Shown here piece by piece: positions 43,076 to 52,974 of a DNA stretch of 64,000 nt (position 1 is the first letter of the stretch; each line of letters opens with the position of its first letter). The translations under genes were made by a program, and so were the position numbers. Source of the stretch: Flavobacterium daemonense (GTDB lineage: Bacteria; Bacteroidota; Bacteroidia; Flavobacteriales; Flavobacteriaceae). The notes under the pieces were generated by a model, which did no database searches, had not been told where the DNA came from, and was given only the letters and a program-made list of their open reading frames with translations. The DNA lies in contig NZ_VJYD01000009.1 of assembly GCF_007341385.1 (NCBI RefSeq), positions 149,495-213,494 on the forward strand, read 5' to 3'.

Positions 43076-44989
43076 CTAAGCATTAAAGCTATCAATCTCT
43101 TCTTGAACAATTTCCCAGTCTATAAGCAATTGTTCAAGAACATCTTTCTTTTTGTTGTAAGCAGTAAAAAATGATGCGTCTTCGATATGTTTATCGTAAT
43201 TTGTTTCGAGCATTTTATCGTCGTGCTGAATGTCTTTTTCTAATTGCTGAATCTGACTTTCAATTTTGCTTAATCGATTTTGAAGCGATTTTCCTTTTTT
43301 CTGATCTTCGTAGGATACTTTTGAGTTTTCCTTTGGCGCTGCTGTTTTTACAACGTCTTTTTTCTCTACTTCGCGCATATTTTCAAGATTGCGCTGTTCT
43401 AAGAAGAAATTAATATCTCCTAAATATTCTTTGATTTTTTGATCTTTGAATTCGTATACAATATTTGACATTCCTTGAAGAAAATCCCTGTCGTGAGAAA
43501 CCAATAATAAAGTACCGCCAAATTTTTGAAGTGCTGCTTTCAAAACGTTTTTAGATTTGATATCTAAGTGATTCGTAGGCTCATCCATCAGCAAAACGTT
43601 TATTGGTTGCAACAACAATTTACACAATGCCAAACGGTTACGCTCACCTCCAGAAAGTACTTTTACTTTTTTCTCCACATCATCACCACGGAACAAAAAT
43701 GACCCCAGCATATCACGCACTTTCATTCGGTTTGTATCTGTTGCCGCGTCTTCCATAGTTTGCAGCAAAGTGATTTCTCCGTCTAAATATTCGGCTTGAT
43801 TTTGAGCAAAATATCCTAATTGAACATTGTGTCCTAATTTGATATTTCCTTCGTATTCAAACTCATTTACCAATGCTTTGATAAATGTCGATTTTCCTTG
43901 CCCGTTTTGACCCACAAAAGCAATTTTACTTCCTCGTTCAACAAGTAAACTAATATCTTTTAAAATCGTTTTGTCTCCGTAAGCTTTTGTTACGTTTTCG
44001 GCTTCGATAACCACTTTTCCTGGCTCTTTTGAAACTGGAAATGATATATTCATAACTGAATTGTCATCTTCATCAACTTCAATTCTTTCAACTTTGTCTA
44101 ATTTTTTAATCAACGATTGCGCCATTGAAGCTTTTGAAGCTTTTGCACGGAATTTCTCGATTAATTTTTCAGTTTCTTCAATCTTTTTCTGCTGATTCTT
44201 TTGCGTAGCTAATTGCTTCTCACGAATTTCATGACGCAATTCTAAGTATTGAGAATAAGGCTTATTGAAATCGTATGCTTTCCCTAACGAAATTTCGATA
44301 GTTCTATTGGTTACATTGTCCAAAAACATTTTATCGTGCGAAACAATCACGACAACGCCTGGATAATTGCGAAGGAAATTCTCTAACCAAATGATACTTT
44401 CGATATCTAAGTGGTTGGTTGGCTCATCCAGAAGCAAAACATCATTTGACTGCAATAAAAGTTTTGCTAATTCGATACGCATTCTCCATCCGCCAGAAAA
44501 TGTTTCTGTCTGATTATTGAAAACTTCTCTTTTGAAACCAAGACCTAAAAGAATTTTTTCTGTATCTCCTACATAATTATAACCTCCAAGAAGATCAAAA
44601 CGATGTGTATAATCAGATAAATCTTCGATAATTTGTCCGTATTCTTCACTCTCATAATCGGTTCTGGTAACCAATTGATGATTGATTTCTTCCAGTTTTT
44701 TCTCAACAATCTTAATTTCAGTAAAAGCTTCATACGCTTCTTCTAAAACAGTTCTTCCTTGTTCAAAATCAATATCCTGACGCAAAAAGCCCATTTTGAT
44801 GTCTTTTTCCTGAGAAATTACTCCAGAATCTGGTTTAAAATCTCCTGCCAGCATTTTAAGCATTGTCGATTTACCCGCTCCGTTTTTACCAACAAGACCT
44901 ACGCGGTCGCCGGCGCCTAAACGAAAAGTAACTTCTTCAAATAAATATGTTCCACCAAAAGAAACTGAAAGATTGTGTATATTAAGCAT
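43076..44989 (-). CDS. ABC-F family ATPase
   Basis: 637 residues with two ABC domains and no membrane segment. First Walker A GLVGKNGAGKST, signature FSGGWRMRIELAKLL, Walker B LLLDEPTNHLD; second Walker A AFVGQNGQGKST, signature LSGGERNRLALCKLL, Walker B LLMDEPTNHLD. The linker (about 240-320) is charged and helical, and a C-terminal coiled coil (about 545-630) follows. ABC-F proteins act on the ribosome, relieving stalls or giving antibiotic protection; YheS/Uup-like housekeeping members have this layout. Single gene. Confidence 0.93.
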   Translation of the reverse strand: MLNIHNLSVSFGGTYLFEEVTFRLGAGDRVGLVGKNGAGKSTMLKMLAGDFKPDSGVISQEKDIKMGFLRQDIDFEQGRTVLEEAYEAFTEIKIVEKKLEEINHQLVTRTDYESEEYGQIIEDLSDYTHRFDLLGGYNYVGDTEKILLGLGFKREVFNNQTETFSGGWRMRIELAKLLLQSNDVLLLDEPTNHLDIESIIWLENFLRNYPGVVVIVSHDKMFLDNVTNRTIEISLGKAYDFNKPYSQYLELRHEIREKQLATQKNQQKKIEETEKLIEKFRAKASKASMAQSLIKKLDKVERIEVDEDDNSVMNISFPVSKEPGKVVIEAENVTKAYGDKTILKDISLLVERGSKIAFVGQNGQGKSTFIKALVNEFEYEGNIKLGHNVQLGYFAQNQAEYLDGEITLLQTMEDAATDTNRMKVRDMLGSFLFRGDDVEKKVKVLSGGERNRLALCKLLLQPINVLLMDEPTNHLDIKSKNVLKAALQKFGGTLLLVSHDRDFLQGMSNIVYEFKDQKIKEYLGDINFFLEQRNLENMREVEKKDVVKTAAPKENSKVSYEDQKKGKSLQNRLSKIESQIQQLEKDIQHDDKMLETNYDKHIEDASFFTAYNKKKDVLEQLLIDWEIVQEEIDSFNA

Positions 44990-45306
44990 AATGTTTTGCT
45001 GAAAAATCTAGAAATTAAAAACATTGCAAACTGGCTCATTGCCGTTTACAATTTTGAAAGTGCAAAAGTATAACTTTTAATTGGAAGTTTTAGGACTGAA
45101 AGAATTCCTTAACCAATATTTCTGAATTTCAATTATTTTGGCTTTCGCCAAAGAAAAACAGTTTAAAAATCTATTGGCATTATTTTAAAAGAATGACCTA
45201 CATCTTTTCAACCGTAAAATCTTATATTTGCAAAAGAAGTCCTATAATTACACTGCTCTATTAAAAATCAATTTATTTGATTTCAGCATTAAAAACTACA
45301 CAAAAA
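44990..45306. other. Divergent intergenic region
   Basis: Holds the upstream regions of the ABC-F gene (leftward) and the DUF983 gene (rightward). TATATTTG at 45223-45230 is a good -7 box for the latter. TTTGGC-TTTC-GCCAAA near 45137-45153 is a small hairpin. No other gene is seen. Confidence 0.5.
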
Positions 45307-45690
45307 ATGTTTAAAAAAGGGTCTAAAATAAACAGTATTTTTACTGGAAGCTGTCCAAGATGTCAAAAGGAAAGCATGTATCAAGACAAGAATCCGCTTC
45401 ATTTGACAAAAGTTTTGAAAATGAATGAAAACTGCGGTCACTGTGGTCTAAAATATCAAATTGAACCTTCCTTTTTTTATGGTGCAATGTATGTGAGTTA
45501 CGGACTTAATGTAGCTGTCGGAATAGCTGCTTTTATTGTTTCGTTTGTATTTTTTGGAACCACTATCGAACAATCATTTATTGCAATTGTAATTACTTTG
45601 ATTCTTTTATTTCCGTTTGTTTTAAGGCTTTCCCGCAATTTATACATCAATATGTTTATTTCTTACGATCCGAAGGCTGGTCAGAAATAA
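45307..45690 (+). CDS. DUF983 membrane protein
   Basis: I prefer the ATG at 45307 (MFKKGSKINSIFTGSCPRC, 127 residues); a TTG at 45277 would add ten residues. It has two CxxC pairs (CPRC at 16-19, CGHC near 45) that look like a zinc ribbon, then two hydrophobic helices. This is the DUF983 pattern; some relatives lie near cytochrome oxidase genes. The last 35 bases overlap the convergent FAD oxidoreductase gene. Confidence 0.85.
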   Translation: MFKKGSKINSIFTGSCPRCQKESMYQDKNPLHLTKVLKMNENCGHCGLKYQIEPSFFYGAMYVSYGLNVAVGIAAFIVSFVFFGTTIEQSFIAIVITLILLFPFVLRLSRNLYINMFISYDPKAGQK

Positions 45691-46744
45691 TACTTTTCAA
45701 ATATCTTTTATGAAATCGCTTGATGTCGGCTTCTTGTGGCAACGGAATTTGGTTCTCAATGTGATCATATAAAGCCAATGCCAAAGCGGGCCCTAGAATC
45801 ACCCCACGAGTCCCAAGTCCGTTAAGAATATGCAACGATTTGTGAACTTCATGAGTTCCTAGCAATGGTCTTCTGTCTGCAACAGTCGGACGAACGCCAG
45901 CAAAATGTTTTACAATTTCAAAATCGCAGGTAATTATTTCTTTTATTCGCTCTAAAAGTTCTTGTTTGCCTTCTTCTGTTGGTAAATCGGTTTTGTCGTG
46001 CCAATTGTAGGTTGCACCGACTTTGAACAAATTTTCGCCCATTGGCAAAATAAAAACACTTGTATTTACGATTAGATCCAAGTTTAAATCGGGTGCTTTT
46101 ATAATAAACAATTCACCTTTTGTTCCATCCAAAGGCAAATAATTAAAAAACGGATTTTTGTGCATTCCAAAACCTTCCGCAAAAATAATATGTCGTGCTT
46201 GAATATTTTTGTACTGAATCCCAGTTTCTAAAAATCGAATATCCTCAATATTAAAATCTTCTTCGAGAAGTAAATTGTTTTCACGTAAATATTCTTGGTA
46301 TTTATCAAGCAACAACGCCGTATTTACATATCCTGTATGCAATACTTCTCCATAATCGTGCGGAGAATCAATACTTGAGTATTTCTTTGTAATTAATTTA
46401 GTAGATAAAAATGGCGCTAAGTTTATTTTATCTGATGCTGCGAACCAATTATTCTGCTCTTCGATTGAGAAAAACTTTCTTAGAATAGGCATTTTAAAAT
46501 TGAATTTTTCTTGCAATTTCTCCTCTACTCTATCATAGAAATCATTCATTAAAGCCAATTGTTCTTTCGCATTCCAAACTTCACTGAAACGCTTTAAGAT
46601 TACAGGATTATATAGACCACCTGCCACTCTCGATGAATGCTGCGATTTATTATCGATTAACAAAATAGATTTATTGTTCTTAAGTGCTACTTCGGCAAAA
46701 GAAATTCCGGCCAATCCAGATCCGACAATTAAATAATCAAGCAT
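45656..46744 (-). CDS. FAD-dependent oxidoreductase (DAO family)
   Basis: 362 residues. The N-terminal Rossmann FAD motif LIVGSGLAGISFAEVALKNNKSILLID and the C-terminal GVRPTVADRRPLLG and ILNGLGTRGVILGPALA are typical of the D-amino-acid-oxidase/glycine-oxidase/MnmC-like superfamily. It probably oxidises a small amine or modified-tRNA substrate; which one cannot be told. It lies downstream of gldO beyond a terminator hairpin, so it may be only partly cotranscribed with the gliding genes. Confidence 0.87.
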   Translation of the reverse strand: MLDYLIVGSGLAGISFAEVALKNNKSILLIDNKSQHSSRVAGGLYNPVILKRFSEVWNAKEQLALMNDFYDRVEEKLQEKFNFKMPILRKFFSIEEQNNWFAASDKINLAPFLSTKLITKKYSSIDSPHDYGEVLHTGYVNTALLLDKYQEYLRENNLLLEEDFNIEDIRFLETGIQYKNIQARHIIFAEGFGMHKNPFFNYLPLDGTKGELFIIKAPDLNLDLIVNTSVFILPMGENLFKVGATYNWHDKTDLPTEEGKQELLERIKEIITCDFEIVKHFAGVRPTVADRRPLLGTHEVHKSLHILNGLGTRGVILGPALALALYDHIENQIPLPQEADIKRFHKRYLKSIISDQPSDRKK

Positions 46745-46769
46745 TGGTGCAGTGTATAGGTAAAATAAA

Positions 46770-46799
46770 AAACTCTTACTACAAAGATAGTAAGAGTTT
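46770..46799 (-). terminator. Terminator after gldO
   Basis: AAACTCTTACT / AGTAAGAGTTT stem. It is almost the same hairpin as the one after gldN at 47928, as though gene plus terminator had been duplicated together. Confidence 0.85.
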
Positions 46800-46822
46800 G
46801 TCTTATAAATTCGTTAGGAAAC

Positions 46823-47815
46823 TTAGTAATTCCACATATCTTCTTCGAAGTTGCGAATCTTCTCTTTTACTCTTTCTGATTCCAACAATTGACTCTGCGC
46901 ATTATCTTTAATATAATCCTTGATTTCTCGGTCGCCATAAACATTCTCTTCTTTATATATAATAGAATTAAAACGTCGCGAATTCAAGATTTGATCAAAC
47001 GAAATTGCTGCTGCGGTATTGGTTTCATTAAAAGCTTTTGCTTCATGCAGCACCGTCCGAGCATTGGGGAAGAAAACCCAAAACAATTCAATATAATCTT
47101 TTTCATCACTGTTCATAGTATAGACATCAGGCGTGACGGGACAAATTCCAATTAAGCGATATTTCAATTCACTCTCACGCTTATCAAAATACCAATAGCC
47201 TTTAATTTTATATTGAGAAACATCCTGAGCAGTTAAATCTTGTTTTAAGATATATTCGGCAGGAACCGTTCTAGTTGGCCCAACATTCTCGTCAACATAC
47301 GTTACAGATTTCTTCTTGCCAGTTCCAGTGACCACTTTTTTCTTCACGACACGTGATTTATAATCATCTGGATTTTGATTGATAAGTTCCCTTCCCGCAT
47401 CAGTTGTATCAACGCGAGACAAGGAAGCTTCAATATCTTTCATTGTCTTTTTGGTATTGAAATAACTGTCTGTGTATACTTCTGTTATTCTGCCAGTCCT
47501 TATTCCCTTTGTCAAAACATCATAAAGAGAACGCCTGTCAGGACCAATATTTACAGTATCTACAGGATAATAAAGAGGGAAGTTGATTTTTTCATTCAAA
47601 TCAATAATTTCCCAAACCATTTTTCCCATCAAAATATCTCTGTCTTCAACATAGCCATAAGCTAACGGTTTATCATTATCAGAGATTAATTGTGCGGGTG
47701 TCTTAATACCAATTTCGCTAGCGGTTTTAGCATTGAGTAAATTAGGTTGTGCATTAGAAACAATATTTCCAGCAACAAAAACCATAACGATCAAAAAATT
47801 TCTTACTTTCTTCAT
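46823..47815 (-). CDS. gldO: Gliding motility / T9SS protein GldO (GldN paralogue)
   Basis: 330 residues, the same length as the adjacent GldN and highly similar throughout (for example SDNDKPLAYGYVEDRDILMGK, YFNTKKTMKDIEASLSRVDTTDAGREL, WYFDKRESELKYRLIGICPVTPDVY). A signal peptide (about 1-22) directs it to the periplasm. In Flavobacterium johnsoniae GldN and GldO are partly redundant partners of the GldK/GldL/GldM secretion core. I call the copy next to gldM gldN and this one gldO, following that gene order. Changes from GldN are conservative, so it looks functional. Confidence 0.93.
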   Translation of the reverse strand: MKKVRNFLIVMVFVAGNIVSNAQPNLLNAKTASEIGIKTPAQLISDNDKPLAYGYVEDRDILMGKMVWEIIDLNEKINFPLYYPVDTVNIGPDRRSLYDVLTKGIRTGRITEVYTDSYFNTKKTMKDIEASLSRVDTTDAGRELINQNPDDYKSRVVKKKVVTGTGKKKSVTYVDENVGPTRTVPAEYILKQDLTAQDVSQYKIKGYWYFDKRESELKYRLIGICPVTPDVYTMNSDEKDYIELFWVFFPNARTVLHEAKAFNETNTAAAISFDQILNSRRFNSIIYKEENVYGDREIKDYIKDNAQSQLLESERVKEKIRNFEEDMWNY

Positions 47816-47927
47816 AACAAACAGTATAAGAAACTAAACGAAAAATTATACAAAACATTGTGTGCGTGTTTTCTTCCAAATTAAATCATGTTGATTTACT
47901 TAACCGTCAAAAAGTTCTTTCCAAAAA

Positions 47928-47959
47928 AAAACTCTTACTACAAAGGTAGTAAGAGTTTT
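47928..47959 (-). terminator. Terminator after gldN
   Basis: AAAACTCTTACTA / TAGTAAGAGTTTT stem with a T tract on the reverse strand. It separates gldN from gldO, so gldO may be transcribed from its own promoter or by read-through. Confidence 0.85.
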
Positions 47960-47981
47960 TATTATAATGTAATACTGGTAC

Positions 47982-48974
47982 TTAGTAGTTCCACATATCT
48001 TGTTCGAAGTTACGAATCTTCTCTTTTACTCTCTCAGATTCTAACAACTGATTTTGAGCGTTGTCTTTCATATAGTCGCTAATTGCTCTGTCTCCGTAAA
48101 GATTTTCTTCTTTGTAAACTACAGCATTAAAACGTCTAGAGTTTAAGATTTGATCGAATGAAATTGGCAATGCAGAGTTATTATCGTTGAACGCTTTTGC
48201 TTCATGCAAAGCCTCTCTTGAATTTGGGAAGAAAACCCAGAACAACTCAATATAATCCTTTTCATCACTGTTCATTGTATAAACGTCTGGAGTTACAGGA
48301 CAAATTCCAAGCAAACGATATTTCAATTCACTTTGACGTTTGTCAAAATACCAATATCCTTTAATTTTGTACTGTGTAACATCCTGAGCAGTTAAATCTT
48401 GTTTTAAGATATATTCTGCAGGTACAGTTCTTGAAGGAGGCACAGTTTCATCAACATAACTAACAGATTTCTTTTTACCAGTTCCAGTAACCACTTTTTT
48501 CTTCACAACGCGTGTCTTATAGTCGTCAGGATTTTGGTTGATAAGCTCTCTACCAGCATCAGTAGTATCAATACGAGATAATGATCCTTCGATGTCTTTC
48601 ATAGATTTTTTAGTATTAAAATAACTATCTGTATACACTTCAGTTATCTTACCTTTTTTGATAGCTTTCGTCAAAACGTCATAAAGAGAACGTCTATCAG
48701 GGCCAATGTTAGCTGTATCTATAGGAAAATATAATGGAAAATTGATTTTTTCATTCAAATCAATGATCTCCCAAGTTGTTTTTCCCATCAAAATATCTCT
48801 ATCATCAACATAACCGTAAGCTAAAGGCTTATCATTATCTGAGATAAGTTGCGCAGGAGTTTTAAGTCCTATTTGAGCAGGTGTTTTCGCGTTAAGCAAA
48901 TTAGATTGTGCGTGAGAAGCAAAACCTCCAGCGATAGAAACAATAGCTATTAAAAAATTTCTTACTTTCATCAT
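47982..48974 (-). CDS. gldN: Gliding motility / T9SS core protein GldN
   Basis: 330 residues with a signal peptide (about 1-23). It is the periplasmic protein that forms the ring of the type IX secretion trans-envelope core with lipoprotein GldK (PorN/PorK in Porphyromonas). DNDKPLAYGYVDDRDILMGK and DVYTMNSDEKDYIELFWVFFPN are conserved GldN segments. It lies 42 bases after gldM, as expected for the gldKLMN operon, and is followed by a terminator and the paralogue gldO. Confidence 0.95.
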   Translation of the reverse strand: MMKVRNFLIAIVSIAGGFASHAQSNLLNAKTPAQIGLKTPAQLISDNDKPLAYGYVDDRDILMGKTTWEIIDLNEKINFPLYFPIDTANIGPDRRSLYDVLTKAIKKGKITEVYTDSYFNTKKSMKDIEGSLSRIDTTDAGRELINQNPDDYKTRVVKKKVVTGTGKKKSVSYVDETVPPSRTVPAEYILKQDLTAQDVTQYKIKGYWYFDKRQSELKYRLLGICPVTPDVYTMNSDEKDYIELFWVFFPNSREALHEAKAFNDNNSALPISFDQILNSRRFNAVVYKEENLYGDRAISDYMKDNAQNQLLESERVKEKIRNFEQDMWNY

Positions 48975-49016
48975 GATATCATTATAAGATATTGAGTGTA
49001 GTTTTACCTACATTTA

Positions 49017-50555
49017 TTATTGTATTTCGAAAATTACTGGAGCAGTTCTTGGTAATAAATAACTTCCAGCTCCAACAAGTTTAGTTTTAATTTCAGAAAT
49101 AGTAACTTGATCACCTCTACCAGCTCTTGCAAGTACTTGTTTACATTGTGCATTTAATTTATTACCAGTAACAACAACTGTAGGCTGTCCAGCAATTTTG
49201 AAGTTAAATCCAACAACATCTAAACCAACTTCAAAATCAAAATCCATTAATTTCGCACCAATAGTCGCAACTTCTAAATTAGATTTAGGCCCTTTAACAA
49301 CACCATAATCACCTCTAATTGTACCTGTTGGCCCAGGAATACCTTTAATTCTGAATGTTTTCTTATCTGAAACTTTATCACCGTTTGGCAATGTACCTGT
49401 AACTGCAATAGTCGTTTCAGTACCTGCACCTGGGCTCATGTTATATTTACCTGGTTTACCAGCTGAACTTAATCCTGGAGCACTAGCAACCACTTTATTG
49501 TCAGCAACACCAGCGAAAGATACAGAGATTGGGTTAACAACACCTCTATATACTACGTTCATTTTATCTGCAGAAATTGTAGCAGAGTTTGGTCTTGGAA
49601 CTACAACATACTTTCCAGCGAATTTAAGAGGAATGTTTTTTCCATCTTCCAAGAAAGTAAATTGTCCGTTGATATTTTGCTCTCCAACACCTCCAGCAGT
49701 TAATGAGATAACAGCTTGTCCGTTTACGATTTGTCCAGGACCTTGGAAAGAAGTTGGTTTAGTATTTTCGTCATAACGACCTAAAACTACCTTACCAGTA
49801 ACTTTTTCACCTTGGAAGTAAGCATTTTTATCTAAAACTACAATTGCTTGGTAATTACTATAAGATGCAGCAGCAACCGCAGCTTTTCCTAAAGCACTGT
49901 TGTAAACATCAGTTTCTGCTTTTTGAACATCATTTTGCCAAGCTGAAAGTTTAGCTAATGAAGCAACCGCAGGGAAACCTTTAAAGTGGTAAGCTAAATA
50001 TTTGTCTTTTAAACCTTCTTTGTTTTTTACGTCAGAAACATCAAATTTCTTTTCAACCTCAGCTAAAATTGCAGCATATTTTTTGTCTGACAAAGCAGCT
50101 TTCATGTCTGCTTTATATTTTTCGATGTGAGCAATGATTTCATTACCTTTTTTAGTGTATCCTTCACCAGTAAACCAGTTGTCGATATTATCACCTTTGT
50201 CCATAGACTCGTAAGGTAATTTTCCAGTCTCTTTATCTGTTTCAAAACCTTTTAACACATCACCTTTCAAAGATCCGATGTATGCATAAAATTCTTTTGA
50301 TGTTGTTTCAACTTTATGTGCCGTAACCGCAGCAACAGCAAATTCTCCTTTTGCTTCAGAAGCTTTTTGATCTAACGACGTTAATAAACCTGCATTTGAT
50401 GTTTCAGAAGACGTGTTAGCGCTTTCAAATTTTTCATTCATTAATCCAAAAGCAGATAAAACTTCTTTGGACATGTTCATTGCTAACATTGCGATGAAAA
50501 CCAGATACATCAGGTTAATCATCTTCTGTCTAGGGGTTAATTTTCCTCCTGCCAT
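49017..50555 (-). CDS. gldM: Gliding motility / T9SS motor protein GldM
   Basis: 512 residues. One N-terminal membrane helix (KMINLMYLVFIAMLAMNMSKEVLSAF) and a long periplasmic part of repeated beta domains (for example AIVVLDKNAYFQGEKVTGKVVLGRYDENT). This is the GldM/PorM architecture: the single helix joins the GldL proton-powered motor, and the periplasmic shaft transmits energy to GldK/GldN. Spacing of 42-56 bases to its neighbours indicates an operon with gldL and gldN. Confidence 0.96.
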   Translation of the reverse strand: MAGGKLTPRQKMINLMYLVFIAMLAMNMSKEVLSAFGLMNEKFESANTSSETSNAGLLTSLDQKASEAKGEFAVAAVTAHKVETTSKEFYAYIGSLKGDVLKGFETDKETGKLPYESMDKGDNIDNWFTGEGYTKKGNEIIAHIEKYKADMKAALSDKKYAAILAEVEKKFDVSDVKNKEGLKDKYLAYHFKGFPAVASLAKLSAWQNDVQKAETDVYNSALGKAAVAAASYSNYQAIVVLDKNAYFQGEKVTGKVVLGRYDENTKPTSFQGPGQIVNGQAVISLTAGGVGEQNINGQFTFLEDGKNIPLKFAGKYVVVPRPNSATISADKMNVVYRGVVNPISVSFAGVADNKVVASAPGLSSAGKPGKYNMSPGAGTETTIAVTGTLPNGDKVSDKKTFRIKGIPGPTGTIRGDYGVVKGPKSNLEVATIGAKLMDFDFEVGLDVVGFNFKIAGQPTVVVTGNKLNAQCKQVLARAGRGDQVTISEIKTKLVGAGSYLLPRTAPVIFEIQ

Positions 50556-50607
50556 TTTTTTCTAATTAGTTCTTATTAATAATTTTAATATAATAGTTAA
50601 AAACTAA

Positions 50608-51255
50608 TTATCCTTTGTTACTCATTGCAGAAAGCATACCACCGTAAACGCTGTTTAAAGAAGCGATATTAGCAGTCATAGATTGCATTTGCTCTTTTAA
50701 TTTAGCTGCGTTCTCAGCGATTTCGCTATTAGCTTGTGCGTTTCTTGAAGCACTTTCTAATTGAACTTTGTATAAACTGTTTAATGATTCCATTTGTGCA
50801 GCTGCCATAGACATCTCTTCAGCATATTTCTTTTGTCCTGCGATAGAATCTACAGTTGGAGAGATTGCTTTTGCAGCTCCTTCGAAGTTTTTGATTGAAT
50901 TTCCTAAGCTTGCCATTAACTCACCGTCAACTTTAGCTTCTTTTAACATGGCATCTAATTTTTGAGACAATAAACCTTGAGCATCAGTTGGAGCCTCAGC
51001 TTTAGCCTCTTTTTTTCTAGCTTGTCCGTTTGCTAATTCTGGGTAAACAAGAGTCCAATCTAACTCATCTTCAACTGGTTCGAAAGCAGAAAGTGCAAAA
51101 ATTAACGCTTCTGTCACCAATCCAACAGAAAGCATAACAGTTCCTGTCAACGGTCCAATTTCAAAGTGAGTAATTTTGAATAATGCTCCAATAATTACTA
51201 CTGCCGCTCCCATACCATAAGCGAAATTCATTGCTTTTTTACTTAATAATGCCAT
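50608..51255 (-). CDS. gldL: Gliding motility / T9SS motor protein GldL
   Basis: 215 residues. Two N-terminal membrane helices (AYGMGAAVVIIGALFKITHF and GTVMLSVGLVTEALIFALSAFEP) with acidic residues near the membrane, then a cytoplasmic Ala/Gln-rich helical tail with coiled-coil character. GldL with GldM forms the proton-motive-force-driven motor of the T9SS. Operon position between gldK and gldM confirms the call. Confidence 0.96.
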   Translation of the reverse strand: MALLSKKAMNFAYGMGAAVVIIGALFKITHFEIGPLTGTVMLSVGLVTEALIFALSAFEPVEDELDWTLVYPELANGQARKKEAKAEAPTDAQGLLSQKLDAMLKEAKVDGELMASLGNSIKNFEGAAKAISPTVDSIAGQKKYAEEMSMAAAQMESLNSLYKVQLESASRNAQANSEIAENAAKLKEQMQSMTANIASLNSVYGGMLSAMSNKG

Positions 51256-51311
51256 AATACTTTTTTTTAGGTTTTAAAATAGATTTGTTGGTTATTGAAT
51301 TTAATTATAAA

Positions 51312-52712
51312 TTACTTTTTTTTGCTGCTTCCAGTTACTTGAGTTCCCATGTAATCTTGTACAGTTCTGAAACCAATATAACTTCTTGCTGAATCAGCGT
51401 ATTCGTGATCACGAGTACTTACTTGTAGGAAGTAAGCAACATCTTTCCAAGATCCTCCGCGAACCACTTTTCTTTGGTTGTTTCCATCAATTACGTTAGG
51501 GTTCATTGTAGAAACATATTCGTAAGCATTTGGATTATAAGCTGAATCTGTCCACTCTGAAACATTTCCTGCCATATTGTATAAACCATATCCGTTTACT
51601 TCATAAGATTTAGCCTCAACTGTATATAAAGCCTCATCTGCAGCATAATCTCCTCTACTTGGTTTAAAGTTTGCCATGAAACAACCTCTATCACTCTTAG
51701 TATAAGGACCTCCCCAAGGGTAAGTTGCAGACTCCAGACCTCCTCTTGCAGCATACTCCCATTCAGCCTCTGTAGGTAATCTGAATGCGTTTACTAAATC
51801 ACGTCCTTTTTTCTTAGATTTGATATAGCTGTTTTTATTTAAAGTTCTCCAAGCACAGAAAGCTTTTGCTTGCTTCCAAGTAACACCAACTACAGGATAA
51901 TCTCCATAAGCTTTGTGCCAAAAATAATCATTGTGCATTGGCTCATTATATGAATAAGCGAAATCTTTAATCCAAACCGTAGTATCAGGATAAACGCTTA
52001 CTTGTTCTGTTTTTACGAAATCTTTTCTTTTTCCAACTTTAGCTTTTGCAGCTGCCTGAATATCCATCCAAGAATAACGGAATTTCAATTTGTTTACGTC
52101 AATAGTTCTTAAACCATTGTATGATTCTTCAATTGGAAGATACATAGAATCCATAACCTCAGCATAATACTCGTCTGGATACGCTTTTGTATCTTTAATC
52201 AACTTCACTTTTTTGTTTAGTTTTCTACCAGCATAAGGATCGTCTTTAGTTCCTACACTATAATAATTATCATACATATATTTATCATAAGCCGTCATTT
52301 TATCTGGCTCAGAATCATTGAATGCATAATCAGCAATACTGCCACCTTTTTTCCCTTTTCCGTCAGGACTAGCTTTTTGACCAGTTTCATCAGCTAAAAT
52401 TGCTAAACGAACTCTCATTGTAGAATCTTTTACCCATTCTACAAACTGACGATATTCACTATTTGTGATCTCCGTTTCATCCATATAAAATGAACGTACA
52501 GTCACTGTTTTAGTTGGAGCATCTTCTACATTAGCTAAGTCAGCATCTGATTTACCCATAATAAAAGATCCACCTGGAACCAAGGTCATACCATATGGCT
52601 TTTCAGGATGCCATTTCCCTCCTGTAACACCAACTAACTCACCTTTGTCACCTGATTTACCACAGCCAATTACCAGTGTTAACATTGCTGTAAATGCAAT
52701 AAACTTCTTCAT
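51312..52712 (-). CDS. gldK: Gliding motility / T9SS lipoprotein GldK
   Basis: 466 residues with a lipobox (AMLTLVIGC, Cys at 17). The FGE-sulfatase (SUMF1-like) fold is shown by MTLVPGGSFIMGKSD, FYMDETEITNSEYRQFVEW, AFRLPTEAEWEYAARGG and MAGNVSEWTDSAYN. It is the outer-membrane lipoprotein that rings with GldN in the T9SS core. First gene of the operon, with a candidate promoter at 52749-52779. Confidence 0.96.
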   Translation of the reverse strand: MKKFIAFTAMLTLVIGCGKSGDKGELVGVTGGKWHPEKPYGMTLVPGGSFIMGKSDADLANVEDAPTKTVTVRSFYMDETEITNSEYRQFVEWVKDSTMRVRLAILADETGQKASPDGKGKKGGSIADYAFNDSEPDKMTAYDKYMYDNYYSVGTKDDPYAGRKLNKKVKLIKDTKAYPDEYYAEVMDSMYLPIEESYNGLRTIDVNKLKFRYSWMDIQAAAKAKVGKRKDFVKTEQVSVYPDTTVWIKDFAYSYNEPMHNDYFWHKAYGDYPVVGVTWKQAKAFCAWRTLNKNSYIKSKKKGRDLVNAFRLPTEAEWEYAARGGLESATYPWGGPYTKSDRGCFMANFKPSRGDYAADEALYTVEAKSYEVNGYGLYNMAGNVSEWTDSAYNPNAYEYVSTMNPNVIDGNNQRKVVRGGSWKDVAYFLQVSTRDHEYADSARSYIGFRTVQDYMGTQVTGSSKKK

Positions 52713-52748
52713 ATAAATTTGGGATTATCTATTCATTATTATAGTTCG

Positions 52749-52779
52749 TAAACGTATTTATTATTTATCTAAAAAACAA
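52749..52779 (-). promoter_or_regulatory. Candidate promoter of gldKLMN
   Basis: Reverse-strand TTG (52777-52779), a 20-base spacer and TACGTTTA (52749-52756), one change from TAnnTTTG, about 37 bases before the gldK ATG. Confidence 0.4.
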
Positions 52780-52974
52780 TACTAGTTGCGAAATTTATTT
52801 TACCGTTCAAAAATAATGTTAAATAAAATAAAAAAAAAATATTTTATCGATAAACTAGCACAAAAAATCGACGTAAGACATTACATTTTATAATTTATAA
52901 TCTATTTCTTACTAATAATTACTTAATAATTTTTTAACATTCTAAAAAATTAAGATTTTCATTAAATTTTTCTT

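Noticed and set aside
45277..45306. TTG start for the DUF983 gene
   Set aside because: The ATG at 45307 gives the usual family start just before the first CxxC; the ten extra residues add nothing recognisable.
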